This document shows positions 1 to 8,610 of a DNA stretch of 56,088 nucleotides, in pieces. The stretch comes from Streptomyces corynorhini (GTDB lineage Bacteria; Actinomycetota; Actinomycetes; Streptomycetales; Streptomycetaceae), in NCBI RefSeq assembly GCF_003346515.1, contig NZ_QQNA01000034.1, positions 1 to 56,088 on the forward strand, given 5' to 3'. Each line of letters opens with the position of its first letter. The stretch's first letter is position 1. The notes under the pieces were generated by a model. The model saw only the letters and a list, made by a program, of their open reading frames with translations. It made no database searches and was not told the DNA's origin. The translations under genes were made by a program, and so were the position numbers.

Positions 1-63
1 CGGCCTGAGCGGCGGGAGCGGCGGGAGCGCGAAACCGCCTCCCGCCCCGCGGGCGGACGGGCG

Positions 64-78
64 CTGTCTGCCAGACAG
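64..78. other. 15-bp palindrome
   Basis: CTGTCTG, one base, CAGACAG forms a perfect inverted repeat in the non-coding first 187 bases. It lies downstream of the small membrane gene on the minus strand, so it could be part of a terminator or a protein-binding site. No gene is visible in 1-187. Confidence 0.45.
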
Positions 79-190
79 GGCCCAGGGGGGGGAGCGCCTC
101 TGGGACGGCTGGAGTCCGGTCGAGATTCCCGGGGCCCCAGGGGGGGGCGCCTCCGGTACGCCCGGCTCCGGTGGAGATTCCCGGGGCTCA
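79..190. repeat. Imperfect ~52-55 bp tandem duplication
   Basis: Two G-run-rich units each contain a CCAGGGGGGG run, a GCGCCTC block and a GAGATTCCCGGGG block. The spacing between matching blocks is 52 to 55 bases. The second copy runs up to the stop codon of the next gene. It looks like a local duplication in intergenic DNA. Confidence 0.5.
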
Positions 191-454
191 GGAAGGCCCG
201 GCGGACGACTTGGCCAGCCGCCGCTGCGCGCCGATCGACCGCAGCACCCCCGCCCCCGCGATCGCGAAGCCGGCGCCCATCAGCATGCAGACGAGATAGG
301 CGACGGGCGGAAAGGGGTCGGAGCCGAGGAACAGCGGCGCCACGGTGATGAGCGTGGCGACCGCGCCCACGATGAAGACGATCGCGCCGATACGGACCAG
401 CCCGTCGCCGGGGCCGGTCTCGTCCGTCGTGCGGGGTGCAGGAGTAGCAGTCAC
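188..454 (-). CDS. Small two-helix membrane protein
   Basis: An 88-aa protein of unknown function. After a polar, Thr/Pro-rich N-terminus of about 18 residues there are two hydrophobic segments, roughly residues 20-43 and 49-71, joined by a short loop with two prolines. A basic tail (RSIGAQRRLAK) ends the protein, so both ends are probably cytoplasmic. I chose the GTG at 454 because upstream sequence in frame reads as non-coding, with composition unlike a protein. It is divergent from the cold-shock gene that starts 176 bases away. I do not recognise a named family. Confidence 0.7.
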   Translation of the reverse strand: MTATPAPRTTDETGPGDGLVRIGAIVFIVGAVATLITVAPLFLGSDPFPPVAYLVCMLMGAGFAIAGAGVLRSIGAQRRLAKSSAGPS

Positions 455-630
455 GCCACCAGGGTAGTTCCCTGCCGACAACAGCGGAAAGGAACCGACC
501 GGCGACGTCTTGTCACCAGCCCCTGGACCATTAGCCTTGGTATCGGCGGGTCGGTGGACCCGCTTCAGCGCTATGCAGAGCCGATTTCGCGCGCGCCAGC
601 GCCCCAACGAGTACGAGGACGAGGACAGAC

Positions 631-1014
631 GTGCCTACCGGCAAGGTCAAGTGGTTCAACAGCGAGAAGGGCTTCGGCTTCCTCTCCCGTGACGGCGGCG
701 GCGACGTCTTCGTGCACTCGTCGGTTCTGCCCACCGGAGTCGACGCGCTCAAGCCCGGCCAGCGTGTGGAGTTCGGCGTCGTGGCGGGCCAACGCGGTGA
801 CCAGGCCCTCTCGGTGACCGTCCTCGACCCCGCGCCCTCCGTCGCCGCCGCCCAGCGCCGTAAGCCCGACGAGCTGGCCTCGATCGTCCAGGACCTGACG
901 ACGCTGCTGGAGAACATCACGCCGATGCTGGAGCGTGGCCGCTACCCGGACAAGGTGCACGGCGCCAAGATCGCGGGCCTGTTGCGCGCGGTGGCCGACC
1001 AACTGGACGTCTGA
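631..1014 (+). CDS. Cold-shock domain protein with C-terminal extension
   Basis: A 127-aa single-stranded nucleic-acid-binding protein. Residues 1-67 are a complete cold-shock domain with both RNP motifs visible: KGFGF and DVFVH, after the typical start [12 protein letters not shown]. Unlike the ~67-aa CspA proteins it carries a ~60-residue C-terminal extension (from about [11 protein letters not shown]) that looks alpha-helical and is common in actinomycete homologues. Start is the GTG at 631. It probably acts in the cytoplasm as an RNA chaperone. The extension's role is not evident from sequence. Confidence 0.9.
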   Translation: MPTGKVKWFNSEKGFGFLSRDGGGDVFVHSSVLPTGVDALKPGQRVEFGVVAGQRGDQALSVTVLDPAPSVAAAQRRKPDELASIVQDLTTLLENITPMLERGRYPDKVHGAKIAGLLRAVADQLDV

Positions 1015-1067
1015 GGCCCGGCACCCGCCTCCGCGGGGGGCTTTCGCGCAAGCCGCTGCGGGAGCCT

Positions 1068-1643
1068 TTACGGAGGCGCCTGGAACGCCCGGATCGCGAG
1101 GGCGGCGAAGCGCCGCGACGCCGCGACCCCGGCGGGCGTCGACGTCGTGTGGAGCCCCCTGTTGGCCATGATCACGAGGATCAGGTCGTCCAGGACGAAG
1201 TCGGCGCGCAACCGGCCGTCGGCCTTGGCGCGGCGGGCCAGCTCCGCGGTGGACTTCAGTGTGTGCGCACGGCTGGCCGTGAAGTCCAGCGCGCCGGGGA
1301 AGGCCGACATGAAGGCGTCGGTGAAGCCGCGGTTGCGCGCGTGCAGTGCACAGGTCCTGTCGATCACGTGACAGAACCCGCGCCACGGATCCGGGTCGGC
1401 GAGCCCCTCGTCGACGATCGCGCGGCACGCGAGCAGCTCGTCCGCGAAGGCTTCGGTGGCCAGCGTCTGCTTGGTCGGGAAACGCCGGTACAGGGTGGCG
1501 GGCCCGACTCCGGCGTGCCGGGCGATCTCCCGCATCGGCACGTCCAGGCCCCGGGCCGCGAACAGGGCACGGGCCGCGTCGAGGATCCGTTCGCGGTTGT
1601 CCTGGGCGTCGGAGCGCAGGGTGTGAGGCAAGTGGTCGGTCAC
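1068..1643 (-). CDS. TetR-family transcriptional regulator
   Basis: A 191-aa repressor-type protein. Residues about 16-62 form the TetR helix-turn-helix (ERILDAARALFAARG, then GVGPATLYRRFPTKQTL). The C-terminal ~120 residues are the ligand-binding and dimer domain. Start is the GTG at 1643. The gene is divergent from the oxidoreductase at 1891, and an imperfect inverted repeat lies between them, so it probably represses itself and that enzyme. The ligand is unknown. Confidence 0.9.
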   Translation of the reverse strand: MTDHLPHTLRSDAQDNRERILDAARALFAARGLDVPMREIARHAGVGPATLYRRFPTKQTLATEAFADELLACRAIVDEGLADPDPWRGFCHVIDRTCALHARNRGFTDAFMSAFPGALDFTASRAHTLKSTAELARRAKADGRLRADFVLDDLILVIMANRGLHTTSTPAGVAASRRFAALAIRAFQAPP

Positions 1644-1659
1644 GCTCTCACTTTAGCCA

Positions 1660-1679
1660 AATGGACGGGTGTGTCCGTT
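1660..1679. promoter_or_regulatory. Candidate TetR operator
   Basis: AATGGAC, a 6-base centre, GTCCGTT: 7-bp arms with six of seven positions paired. It lies 17 bases upstream of the tetR start and 14 bases before an in-frame ATG at 1693 on the other strand. Position between divergent genes fits TetR autoregulation. Binding is inferred, not shown. Confidence 0.5.
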
Positions 1680-1719
1680 AGCGTCCGACGGCATGAAGCC
1701 CTCACCGCAGACGCGACAG

Positions 1720-1876
1720 CAGCAGGCAGAGCAGCAGACACAGCAGCAGGCACCGCAGGCGGCACAGCAGCAGGCACAGCAGGCGGCAGAGCAGCAGGCA
1801 CGGCAGGCGGCAGAGCAGCGGGCACCGCAGGCGGCACGGCCGACGCGACAGCCGACGGCACGGCAGCAGGCGCAGC
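1720..1876 (+). repeat. CAG/GCA-rich triplet tract (Gln/Ala-coding)
   Basis: About 155 bases made mostly of CAGCAGGCA-like triplets. It is open in the frame of the downstream oxidoreductase and would encode a run of Gln, Ala and Arg if translation began at ATG 1693 rather than 1891. The tract is low-complexity and probably length-variable. Confidence 0.75.
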
Positions 1877-1890
1877 CGACGGGGGCGGCC

Positions 1891-2883
1891 ATGAAGGCGG
1901 TCGTGATCCGGACGTTCGGCGGCCCCGAAGGTCTGGCCGTCGTCGACCTTCCCGCTCCCCTCCCCGCCCCGGGTCAGGTGCTGATCGCCACCGAGGCGAT
2001 CGGCGTCGGCGGCGTCGACGCCGTGCTCCGCAGCGGCGCTCTGGCCGCCTACGGCTTCGTGGAGGGCCATGTCCCCGGCAGCGAGGTCGCGGGCGTCGTG
2101 ACGGCGGTCGGCGACGGCGTCGACCCGTCGTGGGTCGGCCGGTCCGTATGGGCGTTCACCGGTACGGGCGGCGGCTACGTCGAGCAGGCGACCGCCCGGG
2201 TCGAGGAGATCCTCCCGCTCCCCGCGCGGCTGTCCGCCGTGGACGCGGTGACGCTCGGCGGATCCGGCGTCGTGGCCCACTTCGGCCTCGCCCACGCCCA
2301 CTTCGCGCCCGGCGAGTCGGTGCTGGTGCGCGGCGCGGCCGGCAGCATCGGGATCATGGCGGTCCAGCTCGCCGCCCGGGGCGGCGCAGGTGCGGTGGCG
2401 GTCACGACCTCGTCGGCCGAGCGCGGCGAGCGCCTGCGCGAGCTGGGCGCGACCCATGTGCTGGACCGGTCGGGCGAGGGAGGCGGCGGCGGTGGCGGCG
2501 CAGCAGGCGAGGACCGGGGCGCCCCCTCGGGGTACGACGTGATCATCGACGTCGTCGCCGGTGCGAGCCTGCCCGCCTTCTTCGACCGGCTCAACCCGAA
2601 CGGCCGCATGGTGGTCGTCGGCGCGGTCGCGGGCCAGCCTCCGGCGGACTTCGGTACGCGGATGATGGCGGCGTTCCAGAAGTCGATGTCGTTCGCCACC
2701 TTCAGCGCCGCCACCGTGCCGGGATCCGCCGGGCGGGCGGTGCGGACCGAGCAGTTCGCCGCCGCGTCCCGGGGCGAGCTGCGGACGGTCGTCCACGAGG
2801 TGCTGCCGCTGGAGCGGGCCGTACTGGCGCACCGGAAGATGGCCGCGGGCGAGGTGTTCGGCCGGATCGTGCTGACGCCGTAG
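1891..2883 (+). CDS. MDR-family NADPH:quinone reductase-like oxidoreductase
   Basis: A 330-aa zinc-free medium-chain dehydrogenase/reductase. The start MKAVVIRTFGGPEGL is typical of quinone reductase (QOR) relatives. A GroES-like N-terminal domain is followed by a Rossmann domain whose nucleotide loop reads VRGAAGSIGIMAVQLA. The zinc-ligand cysteines of alcohol dehydrogenases are absent. A Gly-rich insert follows the Rossmann strand near residue 200. I chose ATG 1891 because it matches the family start. An in-frame ATG at 1693 would add a 66-residue Gln/Ala-rich tail, and the close upstream operator makes that longer form possible. It is likely controlled by the divergent TetR. The substrate cannot be told. 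Confidence 0.85.
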   Translation: MKAVVIRTFGGPEGLAVVDLPAPLPAPGQVLIATEAIGVGGVDAVLRSGALAAYGFVEGHVPGSEVAGVVTAVGDGVDPSWVGRSVWAFTGTGGGYVEQATARVEEILPLPARLSAVDAVTLGGSGVVAHFGLAHAHFAPGESVLVRGAAGSIGIMAVQLAARGGAGAVAVTTSSAERGERLRELGATHVLDRSGEGGGGGGGAAGEDRGAPSGYDVIIDVVAGASLPAFFDRLNPNGRMVVVGAVAGQPPADFGTRMMAAFQKSMSFATFSAATVPGSAGRAVRTEQFAAASRGELRTVVHEVLPLERAVLAHRKMAAGEVFGRIVLTP

Positions 2884-2949
2884 CCCGCGCGGCCTCGTGC
2901 TGACGCCGTAGCCGCGCGGCCTCGTGCTGACGCCGTAGCCCGCGCGGCC
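2867..2949 (+). repeat. Three tandem 27-28 bp copies of a gene's 3' end
   Basis: The unit TCGTGCTGACGCCGTAGC plus GCGCGGCC occurs at 2867-2894, 2895-2921 and 2922-2949. The middle copy is one base shorter. The first copy contains the last codons and TAG stop of the oxidoreductase, so the stop-codon region has been tandemly duplicated twice into the spacer before mqnD. Confidence 0.85.
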
Positions 2950-2954
2950 GGTCC

Positions 2955-3839
2955 TCAGACGAACCGCAGCGCGTTCCGGTCGAGGGGCGGTACCAGTCCC
3001 TCGGCCGCCGCCCGCGTGAGCAGTCCGCGCACGGCCGCGTAACCGTCGGGACCCAGGTCCGCGGTGAACTCGTTCACGTACAGGCCGATGTGCTGGTCCG
3101 CGACCGACGGATCCATCTCCTGGGAGTGCTCCAGGACGTACGGACGCGAGGTCTCCGGGTCGTCCCAGGCCATCCGGACCGACCGGCGGATCGACTCGGC
3201 CAGCAGCTGGAGCACCTCACCGCCCAGCGAGCGCTTCGCGATGATCGCGCCCAGCGGGATCGGCAGGCCCGTGGTGGACTCCCAGTGCTCGCCCATGTCG
3301 GCGAGGCAGTGCAGCCCGTAGTCCTGGTAGGTGAAGCGCGCCTCGTGGATGACGAGCCCCGCGTCCACCTTGCCGTCACGGACCGCGGGCATGATCTCGT
3401 GGAACGGCATCACCACGACCTCGCCGACCCCGCCGGGGACGACGTCCGCAGCCCAGAGGCGGAAGAGCAGATACGCCGTGGAGCGCTCGCTCGGTACGGC
3501 GACGGTCCTGCCGGTCAGATCCGCACCCGCCTCCTTGGTCAGGACGAGCGGCCCGCAGCCCCGGCCCAGCGCGCCGCCGCAGGGCAGCAGGGCGTACTCG
3601 TCCAGGACCCAGGGCAGCACCGCGTACGAGACCTTCAGCACGTCGAACTCGCCGCGCTCCGCCATGCCGTTGGTGAGGTCGATGTCCGCGAACGTGACGT
3701 CGAGATCCGGCGCGCCCGGCACCCGGCCGTGGGCCCAGGCGTCGAAGGTGAAGGTGTCGTTCGGGCAGGGCGAGTAGGCGATCTGCAGGGCGCGCGCGGG
3801 GGACGCGGCGGACGCGGCGGACGCGGTCGGCGAGGTCAT
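2955..3839 (-). CDS. mqnD: 1,4-dihydroxy-6-naphthoate synthase (futalosine pathway)
   Basis: A 294-aa enzyme that turns cyclic dehypoxanthinyl futalosine into 1,4-dihydroxy-6-naphthoate in menaquinone synthesis. It has the solute-binding-protein-like fold of the MqnA/MqnD family, with the signature YSPCPNDTFTFDAWAHG near residue 25 and DVLKVSYAVLPWVLDEYALL further on. The GGALGRGCGPLV loop follows. Start ATG 3839 overlaps the mqnB stop by four bases (ATGA), so the pair is translationally coupled. In S. coelicolor the homologues are also adjacent. The Ala/Ser-rich first 20 residues are not conserved. Confidence 0.93.
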   Translation of the reverse strand: MTSPTASAASAASPARALQIAYSPCPNDTFTFDAWAHGRVPGAPDLDVTFADIDLTNGMAERGEFDVLKVSYAVLPWVLDEYALLPCGGALGRGCGPLVLTKEAGADLTGRTVAVPSERSTAYLLFRLWAADVVPGGVGEVVVMPFHEIMPAVRDGKVDAGLVIHEARFTYQDYGLHCLADMGEHWESTTGLPIPLGAIIAKRSLGGEVLQLLAESIRRSVRMAWDDPETSRPYVLEHSQEMDPSVADQHIGLYVNEFTADLGPDGYAAVRGLLTRAAAEGLVPPLDRNALRFV

Positions 3840-4588
3840 GACGGCTCCTCGAATACGGGGGTGAGCAGCGTGAAGGCGTAGCGCAGCGCGTCCAGGGCCC
3901 GGCCGATCTGCCAGGAGTCGCGGTCGCGCGGACCGACGGCGTTGGAGACGGCGCGGATCTCGGCGCACGGCACGGAGTGGGCGGCGGCGGCCTCGGCGAC
4001 GCCGAAGCCCTCCATCGCCTCGGCGGCCGCCCGTGGATGACGGCCCGTCAGTTCGGCGGTGCGGGCGGCGGTGCCGGTCACGGTGGAGACGGTGAGGACG
4101 GGCGCGAGGACCGCCCGGATCCGCGGATCGGCGTCCAGGACCTCCGCCAGCCGGGCCGAGAGGCCCGCCGCGGGCTGGTGCGTGCCGCGCCCGAAGCCCA
4201 GTTCCTCGACCGGGACGTACCCCTCGGGGCTCTGCGCGCCGAGGTCCGCCGCGACGATCGAGTCGGCCACCACGAGCGAGCCGACGGGCGCGTGGGGCTG
4301 GAAGCCGCCGCCGATACCGGCCGAGATCACCAGGTGGTACGGGGGGTCGTACGGCGAGGAGGCGAGCGCCGTCGCCGTCGCGACGGCCGCCGCGACCGGG
4401 CCGACCCCGCCCGCGAGGACGTCCACCACCGGTATCTGCACGGACCCGGGCCTGGGCGTGTACTGGGCGTGGCCCGCGATCTCGTACCCGCCCGTCAGTT
4501 CCCGTACCCCGGAGGCGGCGTACCGGGCGAGCCCGGCGGCGACGGAGTCGGCCTCCGCGGCCACGGCGGTCACCACAAGCACACGCAT
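3836..4588 (-). CDS. mqnB: Futalosine hydrolase
   Basis: A 250-aa member of the nucleoside phosphorylase fold. It hydrolyses futalosine to dehypoxanthinyl futalosine and hypoxanthine, the second step of the alternative menaquinone pathway. Visible features are the start MRVLVVTAVAAEAD, the GGVGPVAAAVATA segment, HLVISAGIGGGF and the late AEAMEGFGVAEAAA motif that carries the nucleoside-binding Glu of this fold. It is first in a two-gene operon with mqnD downstream (4-nt overlap). The start at 4588 is supported by homology of the N-terminus. Confidence 0.93.
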   Translation of the reverse strand: MRVLVVTAVAAEADSVAAGLARYAASGVRELTGGYEIAGHAQYTPRPGSVQIPVVDVLAGGVGPVAAAVATATALASSPYDPPYHLVISAGIGGGFQPHAPVGSLVVADSIVAADLGAQSPEGYVPVEELGFGRGTHQPAAGLSARLAEVLDADPRIRAVLAPVLTVSTVTGTAARTAELTGRHPRAAAEAMEGFGVAEAAAAHSVPCAEIRAVSNAVGPRDRDSWQIGRALDALRYAFTLLTPVFEEPS

Positions 4589-4641
4589 GGCGGGCCTCTC
4601 AGGGCGTTCTCAGGGTCCGGGCGGGGAGGGGCGTCCGGGGG

Positions 4642-5139
4642 TCAGGACGACTTCTTCAGCTCGAAGTGCCAGATGCCGGTCAGGGACTTGCCCGAGGTCT
4701 CGACGATGCTGATCTGGACGCTGTCCGGGGCGGGCTCCGTCTGGCCGGTCTGGCTCTGACCGGAGGACAGGAAGGCGCTGGCCGAGATGGACCGGTACGT
4801 CTTCTTGTACGGTTCCTGCTCGGCCTGCTGGCCGTTGACGAAGATCGTCCAGCCGTGGTCGGCGATCTCCGGGTCGACCCCGAAGCGCAGCCGGTCGTCC
4901 ATCGACGCCTCGACGGTCTTCGTGGCCTTCTTGTTGAGGCAGGGCTGGATGTCGGCTTCCTTGATGGCCTTGCCGTCGTTGTAGCAGGTCGCCTCGGTGT
5001 TGACCGAGTTGTCGCCGACCGTCACGGTGGCGATCGGCGTCGGCTTGTCACAGGCGGCGAGGACGAGGAGCCCGGCGGACACCGCGCCGAGGACGGCGCC
5101 GGCGCGGCGGGACCTACCGGAGAAGAACGCAACGGTCAT
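4642..5139 (-). CDS. DUF2771-type lipoprotein
   Basis: A 165-aa exported protein. Residues 1-29 are a lipoprotein signal with two arginines and a hydrophobic core ending at LVLAAC, so Cys30 would be lipidated. The mature part has two further cysteines (ATCYNDG, IQPCLNK) that may pair, and ends in a beta-rich segment (GIWHFELKKSS). Length and the 'DxGWTIFVNG' region match the DUF2771 family of actinomycetes, whose function is unknown. I chose ATG 5139 because the signal peptide starts there. It lies 53 bases upstream of mqnB on the same strand and may be co-transcribed with it. Confidence 0.8.
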   Translation of the reverse strand: MTVAFFSGRSRRAGAVLGAVSAGLLVLAACDKPTPIATVTVGDNSVNTEATCYNDGKAIKEADIQPCLNKKATKTVEASMDDRLRFGVDPEIADHGWTIFVNGQQAEQEPYKKTYRSISASAFLSSGQSQTGQTEPAPDSVQISIVETSGKSLTGIWHFELKKSS

Positions 5140-5400
5140 GGGCCGAAGGCTATCGGTCGCCGGCCGCGGCGCGGCGAGGGGGTACGGCGAGCCGCCCCCG
5201 GGCCGTCGTAAGGGCCGGTGTCCGGGCGGCTGTCCGGGCCGGTGTCCGGGCTGTGTCCCGGCTGTCGCCGCGACCTCGCACGTGGGCCCCGCACCGGCTC
5301 CCGCACCGAACCCGCGCAGGGCCTCGCGCGGGGACCCGCCCACGCCCTCTCACACCGCCGCACTGCTACACCGCCGCACCGCCACACCGCCGCACGACGC

Positions 5401-6813
5401 TCACGCCACGCGCGGATATCCGGTGGGGCGTTTCGCGGCGCGCACCAGCCCCCGTACCGCCGTGAGCGAGCCGAGCGCGACGAGCCCGGCGGCGACGGAC
5501 ATCCCCAGCACCCCGTTGAGCGGCAGCGCGATACCGATCGCCCCGCCCACCACCCACGCCATCTGGAGCAGCGTCTCGGAGCGGGCGAAGGCGGAGGTGC
5601 GCACCTGCTCCGGGACGTCGCGCTGGATCACCGCGTCCAGCGACAGCTTCGACAGCGCCTGGGAGAAGCCCGCGACCGCGCACAGCACGGCCATCATCAC
5701 GCCGCCGAACAGCAGCGCCGCCAGCACCGCCGCCGTCAGGGCGATCCCCAGCATCGTGGCGATGATCACCTCGGGGCCGCGCGCCTTGAGCCAGGCGCCC
5801 ACCGTCGTCCCCAGCGCGTTGCCCGCCCCGGCCGCCACGCCGACGATGCCCAGGGAGACGGCCTCGCTCTGGCCGGTGAGCGGGTGTTCGCGCAGCAGAA
5901 AGGCGAGGAAGAAGATGAGGAAACCCGACAGGGCGCGGTGGGTGGCGTTCGCCTGGAGGCCGTGCAGGACGGACGGGCCGACGGTACGCAGCGTGGGCCG
6001 CCGGTCCTTGCCCGCCGCCCTGCCCTTCACGTTCGCCCTGCCCCGCACCCGGTCGCTGACGGCGGCCGGCACCGGGACCAGCCGCGCCCTGCGCTCGCCC
6101 TTCGCCGAGTCCACCTTGTGCGGCAGCGTGAACGCCAGGAACGTACCGGCCAGGAAGATCAGGCAGGCGCCGTAGAGCGGCAGGCGCGGGCCGAGGTGGT
6201 GCAGCCCGGCGCCGATCGGGGCCGCGACGCCGGTGGCCAGCAGCCCGGCGAGGGTGACCCGGGAGTTCGCCCGTACCAGCGAGAAGCGCGGCGGCAGCAG
6301 ACGGGGGACCACCGCGCTGCGGACCACCCCGTACGCCTTCGAGGCGACCAGCACGCCGAGCGCGGCCGGATACAGCTCCAGGCCGCCCGTGACGACGGCC
6401 GTCGACATCAGGACGGCGAGCACCGCCCGGGTCAGCATCGCCCCGGCCATCGCGGCGCGGCGGCCGTGTGGGAGGCGGTCCAGCAGCGGGCCGATGACCG
6501 GCGCGAGGAGGGTGAAGGGGGCCATGGTGATGGCGAGGTAGAGGGCGACGCGCCCGCGCGCCTCGTCCGTCGGGACCGAGAAGAAGACGGTCGAGGCCAG
6601 CGCGATCGTGATCATGACATCGCCCGCGCCGTTCACGGCGTGCAGCTCGATCAGCTTCCCGAGGCCCGACTCGCCCGCGCCGTGCGCGTTGGTCGCCTTC
6701 CTGATTCCCCGCGCGGAGGCGGTGAACGGCAGCCGCACCGCACGGCTGAGGGCCCGTCCGGTCTTCCGGAGCGGGCCCACTGCGTCTCGGTCGGACGACC
6801 TCGCGGCTGCCAC
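5401..6813 (-). CDS. MFS transporter
   Basis: A 470-aa major-facilitator permease with about twelve hydrophobic segments. They begin after a ~55-residue basic N-terminus, near HAVNGAGDVMITIALASTVF. A cytoplasmic loop motif GPLLDRLPHGRR between helices 2 and 3 is the MFS signature A. The central loop holds many basic residues. I used the GTG at 6813; the open frame extends upstream but through arginine/proline-rich repeats that read as non-coding. It lies next to the mqn block in the same orientation. The substrate is unknown. Confidence 0.85.
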   Translation of the reverse strand: MAAARSSDRDAVGPLRKTGRALSRAVRLPFTASARGIRKATNAHGAGESGLGKLIELHAVNGAGDVMITIALASTVFFSVPTDEARGRVALYLAITMAPFTLLAPVIGPLLDRLPHGRRAAMAGAMLTRAVLAVLMSTAVVTGGLELYPAALGVLVASKAYGVVRSAVVPRLLPPRFSLVRANSRVTLAGLLATGVAAPIGAGLHHLGPRLPLYGACLIFLAGTFLAFTLPHKVDSAKGERRARLVPVPAAVSDRVRGRANVKGRAAGKDRRPTLRTVGPSVLHGLQANATHRALSGFLIFFLAFLLREHPLTGQSEAVSLGIVGVAAGAGNALGTTVGAWLKARGPEVIIATMLGIALTAAVLAALLFGGVMMAVLCAVAGFSQALSKLSLDAVIQRDVPEQVRTSAFARSETLLQMAWVVGGAIGIALPLNGVLGMSVAAGLVALGSLTAVRGLVRAAKRPTGYPRVA

Positions 6814-7326
6814 CCCGCCATAGTGCCCCAACCCCGAGTGGCTCGAACCGATCCCGGCCAAGGCGGGACGGCGCGTCTCCGGCGCGTCTCCGGCGCGTCG
6901 CGGTCGTGCGGCACTCGTACGGCACCCGTACGGCACCCGTAGGGGACCCGTGCGGGACTCGTGCGGAACCCGGAGGGAGCCCGTACGGGATGACGCGCCC
7001 GAAAACTGTCCTGAGCGGGTCCGAATAGTCCCTCGCCCCTTGACCACAGGGTTACGGCCTGGTTGCGGTGTGCCCCGAAGTACCGGAAAGGCGGCGTGCA
7101 GGTGGGCGGGGGGCGGCGGAGGGGGTAGCGTGCGTAGCGCGCCACCGGCGGTTGTTCTCGGCCGCGCGCCTCTTCGTCATCCCGCAGAATGGATGAGGAA
7201 AGGTGTGCCCGAGGAGACATCGGGCGTGGACGTCGATGCGGCCCTCTGGTCCGCTCCGCCCGCGGCTCGTGTCATCGCGAATCGGCCGGCGCACCCGTGA
7301 GACGGCGTAGGAGAGAAGCGAGACCT
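6814..7326. other. Divergent intergenic region with short repeats
   Basis: About 510 bases between the MFS gene and the DUF3027 gene. At about 6900-6995 a short motif resembling CACCCGTACGG recurs five to six times with small changes (TACGGCACCCG, GTGCGGGACTCG, GTGCGGAACCCG). The rest, including the promoters of both genes, shows nothing I can name. Confidence 0.5.
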
Positions 7327-8352
7327 GTGAGTGCTGCGACGACGCGAAGCCGAACCCCCGACCGTCTGTGCGCCGAGGCGGTAGACCTCGCCCGGTCGGC
7401 TGCCGAAGAGGCGGCCGCGCCCGGTGTCGTGGGGGAACATGTCTCGGCGGTGGCGGACGGGGACCGGGTCGTCACCCACTTCTTCGAGTGCAAGGAGATG
7501 GGCTACCGGGGCTGGCGCTGGGCGGTGACGGTCGCGCGGGCCTCCCGCGCGAAGGTCGTCACCCTCGACGAGACGGTCCTGCTGCCCGGCCCGGACTCCC
7601 TGCTGGCCCCCGAATGGGTGCCGTGGAGCGAACGGCTCCGCCCCGGCGACATGGGCCCCGGCGATCTGCTGCCGACCGAGGCGGACGATCTGCGCCTGGA
7701 ACCGGGCTACGCGGGCGTCGACGACGAGGACGGCGCCCCCGCCGACCTGACCGGCCAGGAGGGCCCGGAGGGCGGCACGGGAGCCGCGGGCGCCTTGGCC
7801 CCGCTGGCGTACCCGGAGCTGACGGAGGACGCCGAGCCCGTCGACCTGACCGACGGTCAGCCGAAGCCCGGAACTCCGGCCGCCGCCGCTGCTGCCGCTT
7901 CCGTGCCGACCGCACCGGCCGTGCCCGCGCGCGGCACGATCGCGGCCGTCGCCGAGGAACTGGGCATGCGCCGGGCGCGCGTCCTGTCGCGCTACGGCCT
8001 GCACATCGCCGCCGACCGCTGGGACGAGTCCTTCGGCGCCAAGACCCCCATGGCGCAGGCGGCGCCCGCCCCCTGCGTCTCCTGCGGCTTCCTGCTGCCC
8101 CTGGCGGGCTCGCTGCGCCAGGCGTTCGGCGTCTGCGCGAACGAGTTCTCCCCGGCCGACGGCCGCGTGGTCTCGCTCGCGTACGGCTGCGGCGGCCACT
8201 CCGAGGCCGCCGTCATGCCCAAGCCGCTGCGCCCGCCGCCCCCCGTCCTGGACTCGATCGGCACGGACGCCTTCCCACTGCGCCCGGCCCCGGACAGCGG
8301 CTCGGTACCGGCGGCGCAGGACGACACGTCGGAGGACCTGGGCCACTCGTAG
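7327..8352 (+). CDS. DUF3027 family protein
   Basis: A 341-aa actinomycete protein. The first half is a globular domain (HFFECKEMGYRGWRWAVTV). A Gly/Ala/Glu-rich linker follows. The C-terminal part holds a probable metal site, with CVSCGF, FGVCAN and YGCGGHSE supplying four cysteines and one histidine. Start GTG 7327 is preceded by an AGGAGA-like ribosome site 12 bases upstream. In other Streptomyces this gene is typically followed by the sacsin-like ATPase. Here 4.1 kb of other genes separate them. The function of the family is unknown. Confidence 0.8.
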   Translation: MSAATTRSRTPDRLCAEAVDLARSAAEEAAAPGVVGEHVSAVADGDRVVTHFFECKEMGYRGWRWAVTVARASRAKVVTLDETVLLPGPDSLLAPEWVPWSERLRPGDMGPGDLLPTEADDLRLEPGYAGVDDEDGAPADLTGQEGPEGGTGAAGALAPLAYPELTEDAEPVDLTDGQPKPGTPAAAAAAASVPTAPAVPARGTIAAVAEELGMRRARVLSRYGLHIAADRWDESFGAKTPMAQAAPAPCVSCGFLLPLAGSLRQAFGVCANEFSPADGRVVSLAYGCGGHSEAAVMPKPLRPPPPVLDSIGTDAFPLRPAPDSGSVPAAQDDTSEDLGHS

Positions 8353-8610
8353 CATTCCGGCTGGGGGCACGGTTCGTCTTGGGCTGAGCCCGGTCCGCAC
8401 GTGCGGGTTGTCGCCGGGCCCCTCCGGGGGCACGCGCCCGGACCGCACGATTTACGCCGCGTGCGGGCCGACCGTATCCGCGGGTCTCGTCCAGCGGCAC
8501 ACATCACGCTTTACGTCCGGACACGCACCCCCTCCGACGCGCCCTTCCCCGCCCGCCATACTTGGGGCTCCCGCACGGGCGTTTTGCCTCGGCCATCGAC
8601 GTCCGGGACC

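Noticed and set aside
5218..6942. A 574-codon + strand open frame over the MFS gene
   Set aside because: Arg/His/Gly/Gln-rich shadow with no domain; the minus-strand permease explains the region.
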